Program-made: the position numbers and the translations under genes
Notes under the pieces: model-generated
Database searches by the model: none
What the model saw: the letters and a program-made list of their open reading frames with translations, nothing else
What the model was told of the DNA's origin: nothing
Assembly (NCBI GenBank): GCA_903928285.1
Contig: CAIYQH010000289.1
Span: 1 to 5,991, forward strand
Reading direction: 5' to 3'
From: an uncultured Bacteroidales bacterium
Lineage (GTDB): Bacteria > Bacteroidota > Bacteroidia > Bacteroidales > FEN-979
Length of the DNA: 5,991 nt
Shown: in pieces, positions 1 to 5,066 of the stretch
Layout of the letters: the number at the start of each line of letters is the position of its first letter
Numbering within the stretch: position 1 is the stretch's first letter

Positions 1-226
1 CTTCGACGACCTCTTTGAAAAAGCCTATTATTCGCACAGGATCCGGCTGAAAAAGCCTGATGTTCAGCTATTCCGGCATGTATTATCCGACGGTTCGCTG
101 GACCCTTCCGAAACGCTGTTTATCGACGACACCCTGATGCATGTCGAAGGGGCCAATACCGCCGGTATCCATGCCCATCACCTTCAGATCGGCAGCGGTG
201 AACAGATCATGGATCTTTTTTCCTGA
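1..226 (+). CDS. HAD-superfamily hydrolase (subfamily IA-like phosphatase), C-terminal part only
   Basis: Partial gene: the reading frame is open from base 2 (frame 2) to a TGA at 224-226, giving 74 visible residues, with the start and catalytic N-terminus outside the window. Two HAD motifs are visible. The motif III lysine lies in RLKKPDVQLF (about visible residues 15-24). Motif IV is LFIDDTLMHVEGANTAGI, whose paired aspartates help bind Mg2+, followed by the usual glycine-rich turn. This pattern matches HAD-IA phosphatases of the YihX / haloacid-dehalogenase type, soluble enzymes that usually dephosphorylate small sugar or nucleotide phosphates through an aspartyl-phosphate intermediate. 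The substrate cannot be told from the C-terminus, and the nucleophile motif (DxD) is not visible. The gene lies upstream of queA in the same direction, but 201 bp and a separate promoter suggest that it is not in the same operon. Confidence 0.85.
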   Translation, partial: FDDLFEKAYYSHRIRLKKPDVQLFRHVLSDGSLDPSETLFIDDTLMHVEGANTAGIHAHHLQIGSGEQIMDLFS

Positions 227-242
227 TTTCCTGCATCATGCC

Positions 243-277
243 CCTGAAAAATTGACCCGCTCGGAAAATTATTCAGG
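243..277 (+). terminator. Possible hairpin terminator after the HAD gene
   Basis: Inverted repeat with 11-base arms, CCTGAAAAATT (243-253) and AATTATTCAGG (267-277), pairing at 10 of 11 positions with one A-A mismatch and a 13-base loop. It starts 17 bases after the HAD stop codon, which is where a terminator would be expected. Only the outer four pairs are GC-rich, and the run after it (CACCTCGCTTTT) is a poor U-tract, so this is a weak candidate. Confidence 0.3.
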
Positions 278-316
278 CACCTCGCTTTTCCCAATCATGG
301 ATACAGCCTGACTTTC

Positions 317-334
317 CGGTTGCCTCCTCAACCG
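317..334 (+). other. Short perfect hairpin (CGGTTG/CAACCG) upstream of the queA promoter
   Basis: CGGTTG (317-322) and CAACCG (329-334) form a 6-bp perfect stem around the 6-base loop CCTCCT. No T-run follows directly. It lies upstream of the predicted queA promoter, so it is unlikely to be in the queA transcript. It could be part of the HAD gene's 3' untranslated region, a protein-binding inverted repeat, or chance. Confidence 0.25.
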
Positions 335-371
335 ACGGCCACCTGATTTTAATTCCGGTATAAAAAAAGCC

Positions 372-402
372 TTGACTTCTACGGAAAAAACCATTACCTT
401 TG
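372..402 (+). promoter_or_regulatory. Bacteroidota-type promoter for queA-ispD
   Basis: TTGAC at 372-376 serves as the -33 element (core TTG at 372-374). TACCTTTG at 395-402 matches the -7 consensus TAnnTTTG exactly. The 20-bp spacing between TTG and TA is within the 19-21 bp typical of the primary sigma factor in Bacteroidota. Transcription would start around 408-410, leaving a leader of about 20 bases before the queA ATG at 428. No Shine-Dalgarno sequence is visible in that leader, which is normal for this phylum. Confidence 0.72.
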
Positions 403-427
403 CACCCCTTTTAACCGGCAGAATACC

Positions 428-1477
428 ATGAAATTATCTCAATTTCGCTACCATTTACCTCCAGAATTAATCGCGAACCAGCCCCCGAAACATCGTGACG
501 ATGTACCCATGCTGATTCTCGATCGCAAAGCCCAAACCATTGAACACGGGCAATTTAAAGACATCCTTACCCATTTCGGCGATGGCGATGTGTTTATCAT
601 CAACAATACCAAGGTTTTCCCGGCCCGTCTATACGGTGAAAAGGAAAAAACCGGCGCCAAGATTGAGGTTTTCCTGCTTCGTGAACTGAACAGGGAGTCG
701 CGGTTGTGGGATGTACTGGTTGATCCCGCCCGTAAAATCAGGATCGGCAATAAATTGTATTTCGGCGATGACGATTCGCTCGTTGCCGAAGTAATCGACA
801 ACACCACTTCGCGCGGCCGTACCATCCGCTTCCTGTTCGACGGTCCCTACGACGAATTTAAGAAGACCATCCAGCGGCTGGGTGAAACGCCCCTGCCGAA
901 AATTCATAACCGTTCGGCCACACCCGAAGATGCAGAACGCTACCAGACTATTTTCGCCAAACACGAGGGCGCCGTTGCAGCGCCCACGGCAGGTCTCCAT
1001 TTCAGCAGGGAGATCATAAAAAGGCTGGAACTCCAGGGCGTTTCGTTTGCCGAAATAACCCTGCACCTTGGTCTGGGTAATTTCAGGACCATTGATGTGG
1101 AGGATCTCACCAAACACAAGATGGATTCGGAAGAGATGATCATTGAACCGGAAACTGCCGAAATCGTAAACCGCTCCATGGCCCGCAAAGGCCGTGTGGT
1201 GGCCGTTGGCACAACTACCATGAAAGCCATTGAATCATCGGTTACCATTGCTGGCAACCTGAAACCCTACAAGGGATGGACCAACAAGTTCATTTTCCCT
1301 CCCTATGAATTCAGCATTGCCAATGCCATGATCACCAACCTGCATATGCCGCAATCGCCCATGATGATGATGGTGGCCGCCTTCGCGGGATACGACCTGC
1401 TCATGAAAGCTTACGATATCGCCATCGACAAGAAGTATAAATTCTTCACCTATGGCAACCCGATGCTGATCCTTTAA
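428..1477 (+). CDS. queA: S-adenosylmethionine:tRNA ribosyltransferase-isomerase QueA
   Basis: QueA transfers and isomerises the ribosyl group of S-adenosylmethionine onto 7-aminomethyl-7-deazaguanine (preQ1) at the wobble position (G34) of tRNAs with GUN anticodons, making epoxyqueuosine. It is cytosolic. The 349-residue product is full length for the family and collinear with it. Visible signatures are the N-terminal LPPELIA (10-16), FIINNTKVFPARL (56-68), GETPLPKI (152-159), the hallmark HEGAVAAPTAGLHF (179-192), LHLGLGNF (212-219), HKMDSE (230-235), VGTTTMKAIES (260-270) and the C-terminal AAFAGYDLLMKAY and FFTYGNPMLI. The stretch FIFPPYEF (288-295) replaces the FIYPGYQF type of proteobacterial enzymes, which I recall as usual for Bacteroidota. 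GNF at 217-219 replaces the common GTF. The ATG at 428 begins the conserved MKLSQFRY start and sits about 20 bases after the predicted transcription start. It is probably co-transcribed with ispD 14 bp downstream. Confidence 0.97.
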   Translation: MKLSQFRYHLPPELIANQPPKHRDDVPMLILDRKAQTIEHGQFKDILTHFGDGDVFIINNTKVFPARLYGEKEKTGAKIEVFLLRELNRESRLWDVLVDPARKIRIGNKLYFGDDDSLVAEVIDNTTSRGRTIRFLFDGPYDEFKKTIQRLGETPLPKIHNRSATPEDAERYQTIFAKHEGAVAAPTAGLHFSREIIKRLELQGVSFAEITLHLGLGNFRTIDVEDLTKHKMDSEEMIIEPETAEIVNRSMARKGRVVAVGTTTMKAIESSVTIAGNLKPYKGWTNKFIFPPYEFSIANAMITNLHMPQSPMMMMVAAFAGYDLLMKAYDIAIDKKYKFFTYGNPMLIL

Positions 1478-1491
1478 CCAATTCCCCTTTT

Positions 1492-2166
1492 TTGAAAAAG
1501 TCGGCGATCATTGTTGCAGGCGGAAGCGGAACCAGGATGAATTCCATGGTTCCCAAACAGTTCCTGCTCCTTGCAGGCTTGCCGGTGGTGATGCACAGCC
1601 TGCAGGCATTCCATCAAACCTTTCCCGGAATTTCACTTGTCCTTGCCCTGCCCCGCAACCAGTTCGGCTATTGGGCTGACCTGTGCAACCTGCACCATTT
1701 CACGATCCCCTGTACCCTCGTCGCGGGCGGCAACACCCGCTTCCATTCGGTTCAGCAGGCACTCGCGGCCGTTGAACACGACGGACTGGCAGCCGTGCAT
1801 GACGGCGCAAGACCGCTGGTTTCAGCCGCGCTGATCCGAAGCGTATTCAACCTCGCCGAAATTCACGGGAACTGTGTCCCGGTCATCCCCGTCAATGAAT
1901 CGATCCGGGAGGTCCGGGATGGCAGGAGCATCCCCGTTGACAGGAATTCGCTGCGCGCCGTGCAAACCCCCCAGGTTTTTCATGTACAGCAGCTTAAAGC
2001 GGCCTACAGGCAGGTTTTCAGGGAAGAGTTCACCGATGATGCCACCGTGGTGGAAAGCCTGGGAGCAGCCATCTTCCTGGCCGCTGGCGATCCTGTCAAT
2101 ATCAAGATCACCCATCCGCACGACCTTGCCGTGGCGGAGATCATTATCGAAAAAGCAGTCCGCTAA
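1492..2166 (+). CDS. ispD: 2-C-methyl-D-erythritol 4-phosphate cytidylyltransferase IspD
   Basis: IspD joins CTP and 2-C-methyl-D-erythritol 4-phosphate to give CDP-methylerythritol, the third step of the MEP route to isoprenoid precursors. The 224-residue length is normal. Seen in order: the nucleotide-binding loop GGSGTRM (10-16) followed by PKQFLLLAG (21-29, with the catalytic lysine after the loop), GGNTRFHSVQQAL (79-91), VHDGARPLV (102-110), PVNESIREV (133-141), RAVQTPQVF (155-163), TDDATVVE (181-188) and NIKITHPHDLAVAE (203-216). The substrate-loop motif is NESIREV where E. coli has RDTMKRA, a modest variation. The start is TTG at 1492, because it gives the conserved KKSAIIVAGGSGTRM N-terminus and no upstream ATG fits; no clear ribosome-binding site precedes it. 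It lies 14 bp after queA with no promoter or terminator between, implying one operon. Its TAA overlaps the convergent glycosyltransferase stop. Confidence 0.96.
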   Translation: MKKSAIIVAGGSGTRMNSMVPKQFLLLAGLPVVMHSLQAFHQTFPGISLVLALPRNQFGYWADLCNLHHFTIPCTLVAGGNTRFHSVQQALAAVEHDGLAAVHDGARPLVSAALIRSVFNLAEIHGNCVPVIPVNESIREVRDGRSIPVDRNSLRAVQTPQVFHVQQLKAAYRQVFREEFTDDATVVESLGAAIFLAAGDPVNIKITHPHDLAVAEIIIEKAVR

Positions 2167-3335
2167 CGGTTCCCCTTTCGTCCCTTCCAGCGGTATGGCA
2201 GCAGCAGCCCTGCAAGCCCTACGGTCGCCACATAAACCAGTTGAAACACCTGGGCCGGGAAATAGTACCGGAGCAACCTCTTTTCCCCGAAAAACCGGCT
2301 CATCAGCCATACTGGAGGAAGGTCGGCGACCATCTTTCCCACCCACAACAGGAGCGACAATCTAAGAATGGAAGGAAACGCAATTCCCAGCAGGATTCCC
2401 AGCAGCAGCAGGCAGTGCACGCCCCAAGTCACAAGGCCAACCCCGATCACAACAGGGTCGCGGTAGCCCCGGCTTTTGGAGACCCAGCGTATGCGCTGGT
2501 TCAGGAAACCAATGAGGGTTGCCTCCGGCTCGGTTCTTACAATGGCCTCCGGGTCATGGTTAAAGAGGATGGCCTTCCTGCTGAATTTCCTGATGACCGA
2601 ATTCATCAGGAACTGGTCGTCGCCCGAACGGAACCTGATATTCCCCGCATACCCGCCGGTTACTATGAAGGCCGACCGCCGGTAAGCCAGGTTTGCTCCG
2701 TTGCACATCACAGGAAAGCCCTGCCCGGCCGAACCTGCCGTGGTTCCCATGATGCCCAGGAATTCAAGTGCCTGGATGCGCTGCAGAAGACTTATTTCAT
2801 GGGTTAACACCACAGGACCAAGTACCATCTGTGTTTGCAGACTGGCAAAACAACCCGCCATTGAAGAGATCCATCGCGGATGGCGCGTTGTATCGGCATC
2901 GGTACACAGGATGATCTCTCCTTTGGCAATCTGTACAGCCCTTTCAATGGCGGATTTTTTCCCGGGACAACTCCCGTCCAGCCCGTTTGGAAAAATCAAA
3001 ACCAGCGGGAATTGAGGATACCGGGAGGCAAAACCGCTGGCCCTCTTCAGGGTGTCGTCATCCGAAAAATCGTCTGTCACGATTATCTCCAAAATGGTTA
3101 CGGGGAAATGCTGCACCCTCAACTCCTCCAGTATCCTTTCGATATGGGCGGCTTCATTCCGAACCGGTATGACGACAGAAACGGATTGCCTTACTATCGT
3201 TGAAACTCCTGCAACATCGTACTTTATATGACTCCTGCCAGCCTTAATCAGGCCAAGGGTAAACCATAAGATAATCCCGCCATATAAGACTGAAAATAAA
3301 AGTAGCAGCGCATCAAAAACCTGTTCAAATCCCAT
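2163..3335 (-). CDS. Membrane-anchored family 2 glycosyltransferase
   Basis: 390-residue integral membrane protein with a GT-A (GT2, cellulose synthase/hyaluronan synthase-like) catalytic domain facing the cytoplasm. One hydrophobic segment lies at about 8-31. The transferase domain follows: SVVIPVRNEA (53-62), DDFSDDDT (88-95, nucleotide-sugar binding), DADTTRHP (146-153, the metal-binding DxD), NGANLAYRR (212-220), SGDDQFL (237-243, the likely base region) and QRIRW (280-284), the QxxRW motif of processive and related GT2 enzymes. Two or three hydrophobic segments follow (about 295-320, 323-345, 360-380), and the tail is basic (WKGRKGNR). Donor and acceptor cannot be read from sequence; related Bacteroidota proteins are annotated only as glycosyltransferases. 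ATG at 3335 is chosen because it begins the first membrane helix and lies 23 bases below a TAnnTTTG element. The gene lies downstream of the flippase-like gene in the same direction (116-bp gap). Its TAG overlaps the ispD stop. Confidence 0.9.
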   Translation of the reverse strand: MGFEQVFDALLLLFSVLYGGIILWFTLGLIKAGRSHIKYDVAGVSTIVRQSVSVVIPVRNEAAHIERILEELRVQHFPVTILEIIVTDDFSDDDTLKRASGFASRYPQFPLVLIFPNGLDGSCPGKKSAIERAVQIAKGEIILCTDADTTRHPRWISSMAGCFASLQTQMVLGPVVLTHEISLLQRIQALEFLGIMGTTAGSAGQGFPVMCNGANLAYRRSAFIVTGGYAGNIRFRSGDDQFLMNSVIRKFSRKAILFNHDPEAIVRTEPEATLIGFLNQRIRWVSKSRGYRDPVVIGVGLVTWGVHCLLLLGILLGIAFPSILRLSLLLWVGKMVADLPPVWLMSRFFGEKRLLRYYFPAQVFQLVYVATVGLAGLLLPYRWKGRKGNR

Positions 3336-3358
3336 GAAATTGTTTATTTATCAGACAG

Positions 3359-3366
3359 CAAAATTA
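3359..3366 (-). promoter_or_regulatory. Candidate -7 element for the glycosyltransferase gene
   Basis: On the minus strand the sequence reads TAATTTTG, an exact match to the Bacteroidota -7 consensus TAnnTTTG, ending 23 bases before the start codon at 3335. That spacing closely resembles the queA promoter. I find no TTTG-like -33 element at 19-21 bp, so it may be weak or need an activator. It suggests that the glycosyltransferase can be transcribed independently of the flippase-like gene. Confidence 0.4.
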
Positions 3367-3451
3367 CCAGCCGGCCAGGATGGCGCCGGGTTGAATATCC
3401 TGAAAATGTTTCGGTAATCCGTGCATATAACCTTACCATTTTTGCAGAGTG

Positions 3452-4474
3452 TTAAACCGGTTTCCTGAAAAACTGCAACCTGAAAACGAAGATGGTCCCG
3501 ATCAGGGCCGGGAACCCCAGGTTGATCATCCACAGGATGGTCGAGGCTGCAAAGACACCCAGGCTGAGGTTGGGAAGGGTTGAATGCAGGTGTCCGAAAT
3601 AGAGTCCAAAAAAATATAACGCCACCGATCCCCTGATTCCCAATTCGGTCAGGGCAATCGTTGGGATTATGGCCATCAAAAAATAGACCAGCGAGATCAG
3701 CATCATGGCTGTCGGATAGGGAATGCTGACACTGAATAACCTTAGCAGCAGGTAAAACTGGGTGGAAAAGACGATATACCGGGCTAAACTCAGCAGCATC
3801 ACGGTTGCCAGTTCCCGGTTGCGGTAAAAGGCAAAGACCCTGAAAATATGCTGCCTGTTTCCCCACCTGTTTTTCAGGATCCGTTCTTTCATGGCACTCA
3901 GAAATGAAAGGTTGAAAAAAAGGGCCAGGAGCAGCAGGTCGAGGGCGGTCACGATCGAGATGATGCCATAATAAAGATACCCGTGACTGTATGCCGCATC
4001 AGGAATCAGGTGGGGAATCAGGATCACCAGGGAGGCTGACCCGGCAAAAACGGTGATCAGCAGCTGGCTGACGCTGCCCACCATGGTAATGAGAATCCCC
4101 TCGACGTGGCTTGCCTCCTTCAGGATAAACACCCTGCCAAAAAACTCGCCAACCCGGTTCGGGGTGAAGGAGCTGATGCTGACGCCTGTTAAAATTGCCT
4201 GGAATGCCTTGAAAAAACCTACTTTCTCAATTTTCCCGATCAGGTATTTCCATTTATAGGTCTCCAGGCACCAGTTCAGCACCATCATCAGGATGATGAT
4301 CAGCAGCAGGAGCTGAAACCCCGGTTCAGCCAGATCATCCCGGGTAGTCTTTATCAGTTCAGGTAACTTGCTGTTATGGAAGACCTGCTTGTAAATAAAA
4401 AGATAGGTTGCCATAAATATGGCCAGCTGGATCAGCAGGTTCTCTATTTTCCGTAATTTTGGCAGTTTTATCAT
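3452..4474 (-). CDS. Flippase-like integral membrane protein (LPG synthase TM / UPF0104 family)
   Basis: 340-residue polytopic membrane protein of the family containing the transmembrane half of lysylphosphatidylglycerol synthase (MprF). Hydrophobic segments lie at roughly 12-32, 52-70, 125-153, 165-190, 222-246, 253-275 and 302-333. Family-type motifs are NWCLETYKWKYLI (67-79) before a cytoplasmic stretch, SSFTPNRVGEFFGR (101-114), equivalent to the P-R-GE signature in the first half, and PTIALTELGIRGS (271-283), the P-x-x-GIRG signature in the second. There is no soluble aminoacyl-transferase domain, so it is not a full MprF; such stand-alone proteins are inferred to move lipids across the inner membrane or to assist a partner glycosyltransferase. 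The frame is open upstream to an ATG at 4531, but that start would overlap ruvC by 50 bp. ATG at 4474 gives a typical N-terminus and has AGAAAGG directly before it, too close for a standard ribosome-binding site. The glycosyltransferase gene follows on the same strand. Confidence 0.85.
   Translation of the reverse strand: MIKLPKLRKIENLLIQLAIFMATYLFIYKQVFHNSKLPELIKTTRDDLAEPGFQLLLLIIILMMVLNWCLETYKWKYLIGKIEKVGFFKAFQAILTGVSISSFTPNRVGEFFGRVFILKEASHVEGILITMVGSVSQLLITVFAGSASLVILIPHLIPDAAYSHGYLYYGIISIVTALDLLLLALFFNLSFLSAMKERILKNRWGNRQHIFRVFAFYRNRELATVMLLSLARYIVFSTQFYLLLRLFSVSIPYPTAMMLISLVYFLMAIIPTIALTELGIRGSVALYFFGLYFGHLHSTLPNLSLGVFAASTILWMINLGFPALIGTIFVFRLQFFRKPV
4454..4461 (+). promoter_or_regulatory. 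Candidate -7 element for ruvC
   Basis: TAATTTTG matches TAnnTTTG exactly and ends 20 bases before the ruvC ATG at 4482, similar to the queA arrangement. No convincing -33 TTTG is present at the expected distance. The element lies inside the N-terminal codons of the divergent flippase-like gene, as it must because only 7 bp separate the two start codons. Confidence 0.4.
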
Positions 4475-4481
4475 CCTTTCT

Positions 4482-5033
4482 ATGGCCAGCGAACGCGTTA
4501 TTTTAGGCATTGATCCCGGAACCAACATCATGGGTTACGGGGTAATCTGCATTACCGGCAACCAGATGAGGTTGCTTGCAATGGGGGTGTTAAAATTAAA
4601 CAAATACGATGATCATGCTTTGCGGCTGAAGATTATTTTTGAAAGGATGATCTCCCTGATCGAGCAATATCATCCCGATGAATTATCGATTGAGGCTCCC
4701 TTTTTCGGGAAGAACGTTCAATCGATGCTGAAACTTGGCCGTGCCCAGGGGGTGGCCATCGCCGCCGCCCTGTCGAGGTCGATCCCCATCTTTGAATATT
4801 CTCCCAGAAAGATAAAGCAATCCATCACCGGGAAGGGCGCTGCTTCAAAAGAACAGGTCGCCTCGATGCTTTCCCATCTGCTGACGATTACCGAACTGCC
4901 GGAAACCATGGATGCCACCGATGGTCTTGCGGCTGCCGTGTGCCATTATTTCCAGAAAACCGCACCGGAGGCAGGAAAGAAGTTTACGGGATGGAAAAGC
5001 TTCCTGGCAGCTAACCCTGAAAGACAGGGCTGA
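4482..5033 (+). CDS. ruvC: Crossover junction endodeoxyribonuclease RuvC
   Basis: RuvC is the Holliday-junction resolvase that works as a dimer with the RuvAB branch-migration motor, making paired nicks during recombinational repair. The 183-residue product is near the usual size (E. coli 173). The RNase-H-like fold and all four acidic catalytic positions are visible: D11 in LGIDPGT, E71 in LSIEAPF, and D144 and D147 in DATDGLAAAVCHY. FFGKNVQSMLKLGRAQGVA (74-92) carries the aromatic residues that open the junction and the dimer-helix motif. SPRKIKQSITGKGAASKEQV (107-126) supplies the DNA-binding lysines. ATG at 4482 gives MASERVILGIDPGT, matching family N-termini; an upstream ATG at 4419 would add 21 unrelated residues and run over the divergent gene. 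No ruvA or ruvB is in the window, which is usual where ruvC is separate. It is flanked by unrelated minus-strand genes. Confidence 0.97.
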   Translation: MASERVILGIDPGTNIMGYGVICITGNQMRLLAMGVLKLNKYDDHALRLKIIFERMISLIEQYHPDELSIEAPFFGKNVQSMLKLGRAQGVAIAAALSRSIPIFEYSPRKIKQSITGKGAASKEQVASMLSHLLTITELPETMDATDGLAAAVCHYFQKTAPEAGKKFTGWKSFLAANPERQG

Positions 5034-5036
5034 TTC

Positions 5037-5060
5037 CCCTGATCAGGGATTTTGAATTTT
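5037..5060 (+). terminator. Possible terminator after ruvC (palindrome plus T-rich run)
   Basis: CCCTGATCAGGG (5037-5048) is a perfect 12-base palindrome beginning 3 bases after the ruvC stop, followed by ATTTTGAATTTT. As RNA it could fold only with a 4-bp stem around GATC, so it is weak as an intrinsic terminator. Its place in the 33-bp gap between convergent genes favours a termination role in the + direction. On the minus strand no T-run follows it. Confidence 0.35.
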
Positions 5061-5066
5061 CAGCTG

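Noticed and set aside
317..371. A preQ1 riboswitch in front of queA, suggested by the hairpin at 317-334 and the A-rich stretch at 361-369
   Set aside because: The A-rich tail is about 25 bases from the hairpin, too far for the compact preQ1-I pseudoknot, the loop lacks the expected sequence, and the whole region lies upstream of the predicted queA transcription start.
629..1117. Open frame of 162 codons on the minus strand inside queA
   Set aside because: It is opposite a full-length, well-conserved queA and has no family resemblance or promoter. Other open frames within queA and ispD are rejected for the same reason.
2241..2807. Long open frame of 188 codons on the plus strand opposite the glycosyltransferase gene
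   Set aside because: It is low in hydrophobic structure, rich in Gln/His/Pro/Arg as expected for an antisense shadow, has no recognisable motif, and lies entirely opposite a well-supported GT2 gene.
3371..3389. Small inverted repeat CCGGC/GCCGG in the gap before the glycosyltransferase gene
   Set aside because: Only 5 bp with a 9-base loop and no T-run in either direction; expected by chance in GC-rich sequence.
3351..3866. Minus-strand open frame covering the gap between the glycosyltransferase and flippase-like genes
   Set aside because: Most of it is another frame of the flippase-like gene, its translation is rich in Pro/Gln/Asp/Cys with no motif, and the 116-bp gap is better explained as promoter and leader.
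4419..4481. Longer RuvC starting at 4419
   Set aside because: RuvC proteins begin just before the (L/I)GIDPG motif. The extra 21 residues are antisense to the flippase-like gene and lie upstream of the candidate ruvC promoter.
4475..4531. Longer N-terminus for the flippase-like protein, starting at 4531
   Set aside because: It would add 19 residues without family similarity and overlap the conserved catalytic start of ruvC; the ATG at 4474 gives a typical N-terminus.
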